NCBI GenBank assembly: GCA_012934845.2
Contig: WNNJ02000308.1
Coordinates: forward strand, 148,201-212,200
Source: Pomphorhynchus laevis
Taxonomy: Eukaryota; Acanthocephala; Palaeacanthocephala; Echinorhynchida; Pomphorhynchidae
Reading direction: 5' to 3'
Length of the DNA stretch: 64,000 bases
The position numbers and the translations under genes were made by a program. The notes beneath the pieces are model-generated. The model made no database searches. It was given only the letters and a program-made list of their open reading frames with translations, and had not been told where the DNA came from. Within the stretch, counting starts at the first letter, position 1; each line of letters starts with the position of its first letter. Below, in pieces: positions 1 through 12,800 of the stretch.

Positions 1-830
1 ATCTTCATTAGAAGACTCTATAACTGGAACAGATGCGGGAGTTTTTACATAAATGAGGATACCGCCACCTCTACGGTTGAGTCGATCGACACGAGTTAAG
101 GTAAAACCGTCAATAGAGATTTCGGCATCACATATAGACGGGTTAAGCCAACTTTTGGTAAGGACAATAATATCAGCCTTGTTGCTGTCAGTTGAGTCAA
201 ACAGTTCGTCCGTTTTATTCAGTAAGCTTTGTATTTTGTGTATAGTATTTTGACTTTTACAGGCATATAGTTAGGACCTATAGGCGATCGAGAAGTGTGC
301 GAACCGCCAAGCCTAAAGAATTCAAACAGGTGATCACTCATCGAGCAACTTAGCCCGATTAAAGAGCGCAAAGTTGCGAACATCTATACCCACCTGTTAT
401 GCTGTGAGATGGTAAAGTGTAAATCGTCTCGGCACAATGCGCCGCACTATCTGAAAATTTTTAATGGTTAAATCAGTTTCACCATATGCAACTCTACGAT
501 GTAGTTCAATTTTTGCCTCTTGAAGTTTTCGTATATCTGCGAGGGCAGATCGGAAAGCAAACGAAGACTTGTTCCCTTCAGTAAATAAGAGCTTTCGAGA
601 ACTTTCGAGCACATTGATGAATTGAATAAAACAACTATGATACGCTTCGGCTTGCCAATCGCTATTTTAATACCTATGCGGAATATATTGATAACTCTAG
701 GATTCAGGTCGTTGATATTCCTAAGAATGACGGAAAAGATATTCTTAACACATCGAATATCATGTTCTATTTATAACATATTGTTTGGTGATAAAAATTC
801 AAGACATTGTTTACGTTTAAACTGATATCT
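1..830 (-). mobile_element. LINE fragment: ORF1 C-terminus and start of AP endonuclease
   Basis: The minus strand reads as a non-LTR retrotransposon that runs off the window start. From about 800 to 400 it carries an ORF1-like stretch including GKPKRIIVV and RVAYGETDLTIKN, typical of the gag-like ORF1 of CR1/jockey-type LINEs, with one frame change near 600. From about 250 to 1 it reads as the beginning of an AP endonuclease: LNKTDELFDSTDSNKADIIV, then LTKSWLNPSICDAEISIDGF and RRGGGILIYV. The order ORF1 then endonuclease is normal. The clade is not certain; it may belong to the same family as the reverse transcriptase pieces near 7.5, 23.4 and 51.7 kb. Confidence 0.7.
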
Positions 831-3800
831 ACGACTTTCTGATCACCTTAAGTTGGAGGATAGCAAGGAATTGGACTGAAGTAACTGACGGACTTTCAAC
901 TGAATTGATAGTATTTGTTAATACCGTAATTGGATAGGGATGAAAAACAGAATTATTACTAGACTAAAAGTCATGCTCACTGAAATTAATGTGTTGATAT
1001 AGATGATCATATGTGTAGGCCATATTTCGAACATTGTAATTCGAAGGAATTGAGTTTTGAGATGGTGATTGCAAGGATATGGTGTTTGCAATGATAACAA
1101 AAGCAATGAAATTAAAATGAAAGTGAGGATATTAAAACAAAATTAATGGGATTATAAAATTTATAATTTATAAATCAAAAAATATTATTAAAAATAAATT
1201 TAAAGTATTAAGTGAAAATGATTATTGATGGATAATAAACAATATGTTTTGTATTAGAAAAATATACACTAAATATTCGAATATTTAGGAATACTTATCA
1301 CTTATGCTGTGATAAGAAATAGGGACAGAAACATGATAGCATAGCAGTTCCTAGTGTTGTTCAATGCCAAATTAAATTTTCTTGCGAAGTATAAAAAGCT
1401 ATTTAAGTATACCATGAAATAATTATAAAAAATGCACTAGTCCAACAACAGATAACAGACCACATATATGTGTAAAACCTAACGTCTTGATTGTTAACCA
1501 ACTCAGAAGATGCAAAACACACATTATCTTATTTCACGTGAATTCTATGGTTAGTAATGAATTTCTCTAAGTGAAAGAAACTGACATTTGACATTCGAAT
1601 GTAAAAAAGCGAGGAGTGAATTATTTGTTTTTAAATTTATAGATAACGCAATTATGGATTTCTCTGAGTTTTACGATTAGTGATTTTATTAAATTTTATC
1701 TTTATTTGTATCTTCTTCCTTTCACAAATGAAAGCAGTTCAATTAGTAACTATTGGTGCATGTAATGAACAGTGTGTAAGCTGCTAATTTAAAATGAGCA
1801 TTTAGAGATAAAAGCTAAAATCCAGATAACGTTTTGAATGATGACACAAAGAGATAAAATAAAGTATAGGAACATGTTTGACGATCTGGAAAGGTTTATG
1901 ATCGACATATGAAATTTTACAATGTAAATTATTAATAATACTGATGTGACTGTCTCTATATATAAAAGTAATATTTTCATGCAAATCAAATTAATTATTC
2001 TAACAAGTTGAATGCGGTTACAGCTGAAAGAACTTTGTAATTAGATTAGAGAATTTGAATACATGAAAACATTAATTTTGTTGACAGCTGACTATAAATT
2101 ATGTGGTTAACTGATGCTCGCTGCTATCGAAAATTACAGTTCGATAAGATTAGAAAATACGCTAGTAGACAAGGGTGTGACTTTTTAGATTTTAATTCAT
2201 GCTTGTTCGCAATGCTTGCATATATGTGACTAAATAATACTGATAAATATAATAGATAAATATATAAATGCAAATGTTTTATTTGCTTCTGTACCGATAA
2301 TATTCTCGATTGATTATTTATAATCAGAAGATTGTATAGCGTTGTATAATTAAAAGTATTTATATTGTTTCATTAATAAAAAGTATAATAATACTATCTT
2401 ATCTTTTATCTTTAATAAAAAAAAGCATTTAATCTTATATAATTATTTATTATTTATCATTATTTTTAAAATATAATATTACTAAAATGTTATTACTCAG
2501 AAATAAGATTATATTAATTAGAATCATGATAAGATCCTAATGATATTAAAATGATATAAAAGATTTTTTTTGCAAAATAGTCAACTGTTCAATATAAATA
2601 TAATTAAATACAGTCGAAGATAATTGATAATAACTGTTCAAAAGCATATCTTTTAATTCTTATTTTATTCAAGTGATCGCAGTAGATTATCACTATACAA
2701 TATAAGATTTTTAATATCAACAAAAGACACATTATCACAGGTAGATTATTAAGCAAAAATATCTTATATCTTATCTTGTAATATCTTGTATTTCAAATTT
2801 CATCTTTGAGTAAACCAGTAAAATACAAACATAATTTTAGATTCAGAATTTTAGATTTGTGATAAAAATAAAAAAACGTTAAATATCATATAATTATTTA
2901 TTATTTATCATTATTTTTAAGTACGTAGAATAAAATACGTAGACGCAGTTATCTGATCTGACTGCTTACTTATTTTTGCTTACTTAGAAACGAGTTGCAA
3001 GTGGTTAATCAACGATGTCTGTAATATAATTGAGAACCCAGGTTGATGGTCTGAGCCCATCATATTTTTTGGCTTTAGAGAAATATGCAACGATCACGAT
3101 AAAGGAATATTTTCGCTGCCTTGTAAGATTAAGTGAACTTTGTTGCTTTAGCAATCTTGATTTCAATAGGATTGAAGTAACTTGACAAGTGTTTATGAAC
3201 TACATTGATGTCATAGTCTAGACGAGCTTGACAATCGTTAGAGGAAATTTCGGGTACGTTTGCGATTAATATTGATAAATTTGTCATTAGCTACATTTAT
3301 GGATTTAGGATACAAATCTCGGACAGAAAAATCACTATTATTCCATGGGGATTAAAGAGATACAATTAAATTACAATAAAAAACGATTTCACAATAAGAC
3401 TTTACCTCTCTACCAAATTCAGTATCGCTTTGTTAGTTTCGCAGAAAAAAGGTTTGTAAATATTAGTTTAATTGTAAACTAATAAAATACATTCCTTAAA
3501 TTTTATAGGAAAGTCGTCTGAAATTTGCCGTGCTGTGTACAACAGTGTTGTTGATAATATCCAATAATTGACGATGATGACGAACACTTCGGACTTTGTT
3601 GCTCATTTTAAGTTTTATTGTGTGTTTAAGTTCTTTTGGAAAGAACTTAAAAAATTCTTTTAAGTTTTTTTTTTCAATATTATTAATTATATTATTTTGA
3701 TTAAATTATGGTGTTATAATTATATCTCCGCATAATAGTATGATGATAATTATTACCAATAATTGACGACGATGATGAACAAAATTGACGATGATGTTGT

Positions 3801-3870
3801 AAGTATATTTTTAAATCAAGAATATTCAAAATTAAAAATAATATTATAAATTGATTGATTACTAATTTTA
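831..3870. other. AT-rich gene-free stretch with repeat fragments
   Basis: No coding region is visible. The stretch holds an hpA core fragment near 1300-1360, and an hpA tail fragment near 2870-2965 that ends in the shared ACGTAGACGCAGTTATCTGA. Near 2350-2390 is a copy of the arm of the palindromic repeat found at 44.97-45.11 kb. The rest is low-complexity A+T sequence. Confidence 0.5.
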
Positions 3871-3884
3871 AATTATACTTAATT

Positions 3885-4130
3885 AGTGGAGAGAGTGAAT
3901 CCACTTCCTCACTTGATGTTTAAAATGTGAATAGCTGAAGGCACAAGCAATTTCCTCAGGTAGTGCATTCCAAATGTGGATTACACGATGGGAGTGTCTC
4001 ATTATTCGAGGATTTTTATTAGGGCAAAATTTATAGAGGGTTAGGCGATGCCCACGACAATTTGCAGTTCTAAACTTTATAGCATTTGGGGAATATCCTA
4101 CAGAGGGTTTGACAACTGCCCACATTGCGA
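3885..4130 (-). mobile_element. LINE reverse transcriptase C-terminal fragment
   Basis: An 80-residue minus-strand frame carries HSHRVIHIWNALPEEI followed by SHFKHQVRKWIHSLH and a stop. The pattern W-N-x-L-P-x-x-(I/V) followed by a phenylalanine-lysine helix is the usual C-terminal end of CR1/jockey-type LINE polymerases. Only this tail is left. It is flanked by GGAGAGAGTGAAT on one side and an inverted relative (TTTCACTCTCTCTACTC) near 4530, so it may have been carried or captured within another repeat. Confidence 0.6.
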
Positions 4131-4734
4131 AAAATTAAAAATTAAAATAAATACAAATTAATTAAATTTGTTAAATTAAATTAATACATTAATTAAATTA
4201 AATTCAAAATTTAATTTTGATTTTTTTTTCAATGAAATCAAAATGATTTTGATTTCGTTGTACATTTTTCATAATTTTGTATAATAATTTATCATAATTT
4301 TAATATTCTTTTATAATCTGAAAAATAATATTCAGATTTAAAAATTCAGATTTAATCGTTCTTGAGAATTTTCTACGGTTGATGCAGGGATTCCGCTGAG
4401 AATAATATTACAACTTAAGGTTTTATTGTTTATCACTTTTATTTTGGTAGGAAGATGCACTACCCGAGAAAGTACTAGATATAGCAGTTAGATATCGAAA
4501 ATTTGACATTACAAAAATAATAATTTCACTCTCTCTACTCTTTAATCTGAAAAAAGAATATTCAGATAAAAAACAATATCGAAAATTTGACTTGGGAAAT
4601 ATTAATTTGATTGCAAAAAAATATTAAAAACTTTTATAATTTTTAAAATTATGATGTCATAGTCTAGTTATTTATAATTATTTATTAATTATTTCATCAT
4701 TTATCATTTAATATTAATATTAGAATAAGATACA

Positions 4735-5720
4735 CCATATTATCAAATTTCATCAGAGGAAATATGTCATTAGCGTGTATTTGGTACCACTGATATGATG
4801 GGTCGAAGAATAGGGACCGAAACATGATAACATAGCAGTTCTTCTGATGACCTCTAATCCTTATTCTTATTATTTTTCTGTTATTAAAACTAATATTTTT
4901 ATTATAAAAGCAATAAGAGTTCCGGTTAATATTATATTTTTTATAATCCTAAATAAATGCTAGGTTAATATGAAATAATTTGATAAATTCCTGCCTTAAA
5001 CTAGGTTACTAAAAATAAAATCAAACATAAAATCGTAAAATATATAAATTATTGCAATAAGATACACTACAATAATCAAATTTCATCAGAGGAAACTTTT
5101 CATTAGCATGTATTAAGCCTCGCTGCTGTGTTGGGTCGAGGAATAGGAGCCGAAACCCGATAACATAGCAGGGCCTTCTGATGACCTTTAATCCTTATTC
5201 GAATACATCGTCTGTTATTTATTAATCAATTCATAAAAATTGACTTTTATTTTAAATTTTTAATTTGATATAAAAATAAATTGTATAAAATGTTGTATAA
5301 TTATATATTATTTTCTTTATTTTTATTTATATATCGTGTAAAAACGTAGACTCAGTTATCTGATTTCATCTTATGAATTGATTAATATGTAAAATATAAT
5401 GTATTCTGACTATACCTATATTCCGATATCACCGGGCCATATTCTGATATGGCCTTGTAAAATAATATGTTTTCACTCTCAGTGAACTGGTCAATCTGAT
5501 AAGATAGCAGTTTCTTCTGATGACCTCTAATCCTTATTCTGATACATCGTCTGTTATCTATTAGTCAATTGATAACAATTGACTTTTTAAATTTTAAATT
5601 TTAACTTGATTTAAATGGTAAAAAATCTTATATAACTATTTATTATTTATCATTATTTTTATTGATATATCGTATAAAATATGTAGACTCAGTTATCTTA
5701 TCTATTGACTTAACTTATCT
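4735..5720 (+). repeat. Tandem array of three hpA repeat units
   Basis: Three direct units follow each other. The marker GATGACCTCTAATCC, or a close variant, recurs at about 4851, 5191 and 5519, which gives a period of about 330-340 bp. Each unit has a less AT-rich core that can form a hairpin (CTGCTGTGTT at 5123-5132 pairs with AACATAGCAG at 5162-5171), then GATGACCT..., then an AT-rich tail ending in GTAGACTCAGTTATCT. No protein is encoded. The family recurs elsewhere in the window in both orientations and I do not recognise it. Confidence 0.7.
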
Positions 5721-7220
5721 ATTAGTAAAATAATTTAATTTGTTGAACTGATAAGCTATTATTAAATAATAGCTTGCAAACAAACTTATGTTTCTTTTTG
5801 TATGAATTTATGATTCAAGTATCGTTTTTAAATTACATTACCATGTATTATTTTACTAGGAAAGTCCATATTGCTAGTTACCTTGACGTGTATCTTTTTG
5901 AATTCATATAAAAATTGATTGAAAATATCATGAAAAGTAATCTCTGACTAATCCATAAATCATTTGAATCACAATAGATTTTACTATTTATATCGTAATA
6001 AGATGTTTTTTGAAAAGTATTATTTTTATTTATGTGTAATAATCTACAGGTGATAATTATTTTTTACTAAGAAATTTGTTTTTATTATTTAACTTATTTT
6101 TCATTCATTAAAAATTTATCTCATTTATTAATTTTAATAAATGTATTTAAATAAATAATAAACTTTTGAAAAATCTTATAAAGTTTCACAAATAAGTTAG
6201 AATTTAGTATTTAATAATTATTAGCAAGCATATCAAGTGTTTGATCAAATCGATTGAATATATTGAATAAATTTGGAGATAAAAAACTATTTTTAAATGA
6301 GTGCAACTTTTAATGCATTGAGTTTTCAATAACAGAGAAATTTAAGATTATTAAAAATTGAAAGATAATAATTCCTAAATAAATACGTTAATGTTTTCAA
6401 TAGACTAAGAATGTATTTTGAGTACTCGAATTTTAACGAATTCAAGCTCCTTGTACATTTCTTCTATAAGAGATTATTTAATCATGTTTCAATTAATGAC
6501 GAGTAATAAGGGGTAATTATTAATGAGAATACAAGCCGATATTCCAGAAGAAGCAATTTAATTGTCTAAAAGTGTCCAACTGATTTGCGGTCTTAAGATT
6601 TATCGGCGACGTGTTTCATGTTAATATGAGTTTGAATCAAATTTCAACTTTAATTAGTAGCAATTTTGTACTGTCGGCATGTTTGTTAAAATTGTTCGCT
6701 GCCGGTAATGATATATGTGTATACATCGATAATTTTTATTGCTCAATAAGGACATGCAATTATACAATGTTTAAAGCAAACTATTTAGTTGACTCGGGAA
6801 TGTTCAAATACAAAATTTATTGATTTTGCTGTGATGAAAATATTGATTATAAAAGAAAAAATATTATGCTCGGTGCTGTTTACGCAGCTACAACAATCTA
6901 TCAATAAGAATAATTTAATTGTGTCGAAAAATGAAGTTCGATTTTACGGTTTACAACATTTGTCCCATATTATTATGGAATACAATATTTTGCTAAAGCA
7001 TTCTGTGTTTGTAAAAAAATAATTTTACAACTCTACAGCATTTTAAGGTGCGGCATTTCGCTACACTTTGAACAGAAAAACTAATAGCCATAAGTCATAA
7101 TTGGTAATAATAAATGGCTTAATTGTAGTCTTTGCATAATTTGCTTAATTAATCGATGATTTTTATATAATTATTTATTATTTATCTTTATTTTTAATTT
7201 ATATAAAAAATAGTCCGCCT
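5721..7220. other. AT-rich stretch without a recognised gene
   Basis: Two overlapping plus-strand open frames of about 70 and 77 codons lie at 6611-7022. They have hydrophobic, unremarkable sequence and no recognisable domain. The flank near 7150-7200 repeats the AT-rich hpA tail. I see no supported gene here. Confidence 0.4.
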
Positions 7221-7227
7221 CGATTGG

Positions 7228-7330
7228 ACTCTTCAGGGGGTGAAAGACCCCGGGTGGTTCAGTCGGAGAGCGACGTGTTGGATTGGCTGTGGGGCTCAGA
7301 TCCCGCCAGACCTGAGGCCATGCGAATGAA
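7228..7330 (+). repeat. tRNA-derived SINE head or tRNA pseudogene
   Basis: A GC-richer patch contains TGGTTCAGTCGG, which fits a Pol III A box, and about 50 nt downstream GGGCTCAGATCCC, which fits a B box. GTGGG and CCCGC flank the B-box loop like a T-arm. It does not fold into a complete tRNA with a clear acceptor stem, so I read it as the head of a SINE or a decayed tRNA copy. Confidence 0.55.
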
Positions 7331-7394
7331 GACTACGAAGAGCGATCGTTTTTGCAAACTTGTTCTTGTTGATTGGCGGATATGAATAGGCAGT

Positions 7395-7790
7395 TGATTT
7401 CACAAGAGAGGATCAGCCACAACGAAGGAGCGGAAGCCAAAAGAGGTAGAGTAGATTGGGACACGTAAAAGAAGGGAATTACGGGAACGCAAAGCACAAT
7501 ACACAGTACGAGAATTGCCGAGAAAAGGAAGGTTGAGAAATGAAGGGGTATGAGAAGTTATAAGGCGAAAAGCAATGATAAGAAGACGAATTTGAACACG
7601 ACAATAAATGGTAGGCCAATCAAGAGAAACAAGATAGTGGGATGTATGATCAAAACGACGAAGACGGAGGAGAACTCGGACGGCAGCGTTGATCATGCGT
7701 TGTAAAGGAAGAAGATTGGATTTAGGTGAGTTGGAAAATAGACTAAGACAGTAATCAAGTCTTGAGAAAAGAAGAAAAGATATGAGTCAT
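7395..7790 (-). mobile_element. CR1/L2-like LINE reverse transcriptase C-terminal fragment
   Basis: The minus strand reads SRLDYCLSLFSNSPKSNLLP, then LQRMINAAVRVLLRLRRFDH and LVSLDWPTIYCRVQIRLLII. This is the typical region after the polymerase active site in CR1/L2-type LINEs (usual form: SRLDYCN...LQRVQNAAARL...HWLPV..RI.YK). It is only the C-terminal third and has no catalytic motif. The fragment near 51.7 kb carries the same block and appears to be the same family. Confidence 0.75.
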
Positions 7791-7822
7791 ACAAGAAGGG
7801 ATATCGATCAATCTACGAACAA

Positions 7823-8030
7823 GTTATTATTGAACTGTTGACTTTGTTTTCCCGGTAATATAACCTCTGTCAGAAATACTGAAACTATGTATTCTGAGTC
7901 ATGGCAGTTCAGGATAACTTCTATGTAATCAGGTTTTGGTCCTTATTCCTCGACCCAACGTAGCAGCGAGTCCAAATACATACTAATGACGTATTTCCTT
8001 TGATAAAATTTGATTATCTAGTTTATATTT
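7823..8030 (-). repeat. hpA repeat copy
   Basis: This minus-sense hpA copy is nearly identical over about 200 bp to 9125-9325. The hairpin core is present but its left arm has changed (TTCTATGTA instead of CTGCTATGT). The shared block runs from GACTTTGTTTTCCCGG to ATTTCCTTTGATAAAATTTG. Confidence 0.65.
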
Positions 8031-8149
8031 CTAATATAAAGTATATTATTTATATGCAAAAAAAATTTCGCTTAATATTTTAACTAAGTTTTTTATAATA
8101 TTTAGTATTTATATATTGTAAATTTAATATTTTAAAAATATTTTGTTGA

Positions 8150-8295
8150 TTTATAATTAACAAAATTAAAATATAAAATAAAAGTCATTTTTATGAATTG
8201 ATTAATAAATAACAGAAGTTGTATCAGAATAAGGATTAGAGGTCATCAGAGGAACTTCTATGTTATCATGTTTCGACCATATTCCTCAACAGAAA
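8150..8295 (-). repeat. hpA repeat fragment
   Basis: The minus-sense fragment carries the conserved block around GGATTAGAGGTCATCAGAGG and the start of the hairpin core (CTATGTTATCATGTTTCG). It is truncated after the core near 8292. Confidence 0.55.
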
Positions 8296-8614
8296 GCTTT
8301 TTTGTATAAAAAGGAAAAGCTTTGAAAAGGAAAATATGTGATTATAATTAACGATCGCAGTAGTGATGCTGATCTTCATTGAGTAGATTTTGCTTGTGCA
8401 TGTTTTTCAATTTCATAATTAACCATTTACAAAATATTATTTTTCTGCTAATTTTCAAACAAGTGTGATGAATGCTTTCCATTTCATATAATTGATAAGT
8501 ATAAGTCACCGAAATATTATCAAAAATAAATTTAACTACGTGGAATTTTTTTACGAATGGATAATAAATAATATGATTTTTCTGCTAATTTTCAAGCAAG
8601 TTTGATAAATTTTA

Positions 8615-9110
8615 ATGATGACTTATAATCCTTATTCTTATGCATCGTATGTTATTTATTAATCAATTAATAAACATTGACTTTTATTTTAAATTTAGAA
8701 TTTAAATTTTAACTTGATATAAATATAAATTACATAAAATGTTATATAATATTATAGTATAATATTATATAATACTAATAATATATTATTATCTGCTAAT
8801 ACAAATATACTAATTTTATATATAACGCTATATACTAATATACTAATATTTTTATATACTATAAAATCTTATAGCAATTTCTAGCAGTTATAAAGGCAGT
8901 TTCATAGCAGATTCCTCTTAATTATTCGGATACATCGTATAATGTTTATAAATAAATTCACAAAAATAGACTTTATTTTAAATTTTAATTTTAAATATTA
9001 ACTTTATATAAATAAATTGTATAAAATATTATATAATTATTATATTTTATTATTTATCATTATTTTTAATTTATACACAGTATAAAATACTTTAGACTCA
9101 GTCATCTCAT
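8615..9110 (+). repeat. Two hpA tail copies
   Basis: Two plus-sense partial hpA units begin near 8615 and 8915. They keep the block after the hairpin (for example CTTATTCTTATGCATCGTAT) and the AT-rich tail, ending at TTTAGACTCAGTCATCTCAT near 9090-9110. Neither has an intact hairpin core. Confidence 0.5.
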
Positions 9111-9124
9111 TTGTTCTACTGACA

Positions 9125-9325
9125 AGTTATTATTGACTTGTGGACTTTGTTTTCCCGGTAATATAACCTCTGCCAGAAATACTGAAACTATGTATTCTGA
9201 GTCATGACAGTTCAGGATAACTGCTATGTAATCAGGTATTGGTCCTTATTCCTCGACTCAACGTAGCAGCGAGTCCAAATACATACTAGTGACGTATTTC
9301 CTTTGATAAAATTTGACTATCTAGT
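9125..9325 (-). repeat. hpA repeat copy, near-duplicate of 7823-8030
   Basis: This minus-sense unit has an intact core: CTGCTATGT at 9221-9229 pairs with ACGTAGCAG at 9261-9269 with one G-U type change. The roughly 200-bp similarity to the copy 1.3 kb away suggests a local duplication or a recent common source. Confidence 0.65.
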
Positions 9326-9512
9326 ATCTCATTGTATATTAACGTTTAACGTATTTCGCTATTAAGCAGATAAAATTGATAAGGGATACATACAGAATTT
9401 TGCAATATAAGGTTATCAAGAACAATGAAAGAGCATCTATCCGAACAATATAAAAATTTACAAAATATTAAATTACCTGTGAAAATTAACTAAATCGAAG
9501 TATTTTTGATGC

Positions 9513-9518
9513 TTTATT
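9513..9518 (-). promoter_or_regulatory. Candidate GOGAT poly(A) signal
   Basis: TTTATT on the plus strand gives AATAAA on the minus strand about 235 nt beyond the GOGAT stop codon. The hexamer is common by chance in DNA this AT-rich, so transcript 3' ends would have to confirm it. Confidence 0.25.
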
Positions 9519-9752
9519 ATTCATAATGATATCTTCTAAAATAGGTTTGCCATTTTTAGCCAACTTAAATTGATTAAATAAATTTCTAAAATGTGTATTG
9601 CTTATAAAAGTAGCCGACGATCTCAAATCAGTTCTTGATAATTCCTATTTATAAAACATCGCCAGTTAAACATGTTAAATTCAGTGTATGATTTAGAGCA
9701 CAACGAACCAATCAATATATTGACAACATCAAAATGATCTAGACTAGGTAAT

Positions 9753-9889
9753 TTATCGATAAATATCTGTAACAATTCCTCCGGTACCGGCCAGATGACT
9801 TTCTCCCATTAAATGCAGATCCACCAGTCTGGCAGCGCGACGCCCCTCGGCGATTGCATGCACAACGGCTGATGATCCAATTCGACAAT
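9753..9889 (-). CDS. GOGAT: GOGAT exon 28 (last) with stop codon
   Basis: This exon encodes [20 protein letters not shown] followed by [17 protein letters not shown] and ends IYR-stop (TAA). It is the C-terminal FAD-binding segment, equivalent to AGDCRRGQSLVVWAI in relatives. The first aspartate codon is split across the junction (G from exon 27 plus AT). The acceptor is TTTAAG. Confidence 0.93.
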
Positions 9890-12800
9890 CTTAAAGGGAA
9901 TATTTATGACATCTCAAATTATTATGGAAATTCAAGTTTACAAACATTGCAAATACGTATGGAATCCTCTGTTTAGGCATAACAATATGATAAAAAAAAT
10001 TATAACTTTTAAAACTTATTTGTCATAAACAGTAGCCCTGTTCAAGATAGTACCGATTTCAAGATAACACTTTTTCTAGAGATTAATTTCATTATAAAAA
10101 TACTATTTTGTAATACTATTTTCTTTTTGTTCAGAATAAAAAGTAATATTAAAAAAGTGTTCATTACAAAAGTGTAAACTATTTTAATGAACATCATTTC
10201 CGATAAAATTGTCTTTATGACGATGCTTCAAGTAACTAGCAAAATATGAGACAAATAAAGAATTTATTTTGTATTTCGATGATTCTGTCCCAAGATAAAA
10301 AGTTTAAAGAATAGCTACAAATTATTTATACTGTATTTCACAATTTTAAATCAAAAGCAAAGTATTTCTTTTAAGATAATTAAGAAATGTAATTATTATA
10401 ATCGCATTATGAAATTAATTTTTCATTAATTAATTTTTAATTAAATAATTTTTTAATAATTTTATGGAATTGAATTAATTGCGAAAATTATAAATAATGA
10501 TATATTAGTAAAAATAAACAATCTTAATTTTGAAAAACTTTAAATTAGGAACCACAAATTAAAGGAAGTAAGAAGACAATGTTTTATGAAAAATCATAAA
10601 ATTAAATTTTTATTAATTTATTTTTTATTAATTTTCGTAGATTTTAAAAAAATAAATTAAATTGTCCAAAACAATATTTTTATAAATATATAATGTCTGT
10701 TTCGAATAAAAACAAAACATTAAAAACATTTTAAAAGTATATTTTGAAATATGGAACAATTGAACAGAGTCAGGATATAAAATATTCTGAAAATACTATT
10801 CTTTCATACTATTCTAACATACAATTAATGATTCTAATAATGGAATTTCAACAGATTATCACATAATCGGATGAAATTATAAGTTTTGTAACGATTTTTT
10901 AAAGACATCTAAGTATGGTATCAAAACATAATTGTTACATTTTTGAAAATGATCAGAGTATACAGCAAGAAACAAAATAAAATTTCTTTATTTCAATTCA
11001 GTTATTGACCCAACTTGAAAGTAAAGATGTTATCGAAAGTAAATAATTTACTTTAGAGTAAAACGTTTTACTTTATTGAAAGATAGACTTTTGTTAATTA
11101 CTTTATTTAGCTAATTACTAAATTACAGATTTGAATGAGATTTAATCACAAAAAGAACGCTTTTGGATTGAAGGAATGTTTCGAAAATGCAAAAAAGAAC
11201 ATTTTTAGAATATTCAAAAATATACAAAATAATTTAAAAATATAAATAATTAATTATTAATAATTAATAAAATGTTAATACATTTAAATAATTTAAATGT
11301 GCAAAATAATTAAATTTTACAAAATATTCAATGAACAAAAGTTAATTTAAAGAAAATATAAAGACAAGTATTTAAGTATAAAAATATTAAAAAAATTAAA
11401 ATATTTTGTAAATAATAAACAAAAAATATTTAAATGCAAAAATAATGTGTTTAATAGGACCTAATTACCATCAAATTTACTTCGGCTGGATAACTTGAAA
11501 TTTTGTTAAGCAGCGGTAAAGTAAAGATGCTCAATTGTATTATTTTGCAAAGCATTTTTAATTCCGAACATAAAACAGTTAATATTTTTAACTACATAAA
11601 GTATTAAATTTTAATTTTAAATTAATTTTTAACCATTATTTTAAACTATGTAATTTGTTGGTTAAGAAAGCGAAGAAGCATCTAAATGTCAAGCACCTGA
11701 ACAATGCAATCATTAATAATAATGATGTTTTCGGAACTATCGAAATATTGGTAGTTTAAAAATTCAAAGTCTTTTCGCTTTCTCATTCGAATAATGGAAT
11801 GGTGCGACTCTAGTAATTATATTACTAGAGTCGCACCATTTTAATATAAATATAAACGGTACAGTCGTATGTGTAAATAAATAGACTAGCAAGAGTCCAA
11901 ATCGTTGTAATTAAAACACATTTTCAAAACATTTAAATAATAAAATGCATAAAATGAATTTTAAAATCAATGGAGTATTCAAGTAAAATTATATTTTCTT
12001 GAACTGATTATTTTTCGTTTGAATTAGACATAAATTATGTTAGCTTTTGAAATTTACCTCCGCAAATAAACAGATCAGGAATGTTTGTTTTGTAGTCATT
12101 TATCTTATCATTAGAATATTTGTCTTTGTTGAATTTGATATCTCTTTTAAGGCGTCTTACGTTGTCGTCATGATAGTTGTCAATCCCAATACTGACCATT
12201 ACCATGTCACATTCAACAGTTTTTTGTTCTTAAATATAAATTTAGCATTTCCATTTAATGAATTTATTATGATTTGTAGATGACGTGTCTGTTATTCAAT
12301 AAATTTGTGCACTCGCTTTCATCCATGATTCATTTCAATATATAAATTATAGACAATTTAAGTAAAATAGTGACATAATATGAATAGTTAGCTGTTCATA
12401 GCTAAATGTCGCTATTAAAAGATGCATAGATGCATTTCATCTCTTTGTAGAGATGAAATGTACCCATGGCATATCTTAGATTTAAAACTATTCAATTTAG
12501 TCCAAAACATTTATTTGGAATGCTTTTAAAATATACAAATTTATTTGTCTATGTGACCGTGAAGACAGATAAAGCGTAATTGATTGTTTTATTTTTATCA
12601 GATTTGATTAAAGTTGTTTTAGCAACTTTAACAATAACTATAATTGACTAAATATTGTGGAAATACGGAATCTCCACAAAATTTGAACTAGATATACAGC
12701 AGCTGTTCCATATATCGTCAATTATATTATCATATATTACATCGTTGCTGTTTCATATATTGTCAATATATTAAATATAATTAATTTGTAATAGAATAAA

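Noticed and set aside
4815-4870. hpA core contains GAAAC and, further on, CTGATGA, as in a permuted hammerhead
   Set aside because: Only about 21 nt separate GAAAC and CTGATGA, too little for both helix I and helix III, and the closing pair of stem II would be C-C. The order and spacing do not make a ribozyme.
6611-7022. Two overlapping plus-strand open frames with hydrophobic stretches, considered as a chemoreceptor fragment
   Set aside because: No recognisable motif, no splice sites that join them convincingly, and composition is what AT-rich sequence gives by chance.
7228-7330. Functional tRNA gene
   Set aside because: A and B boxes are present but no proper acceptor stem or complete cloverleaf can be drawn. 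A SINE head or pseudogene fits better.
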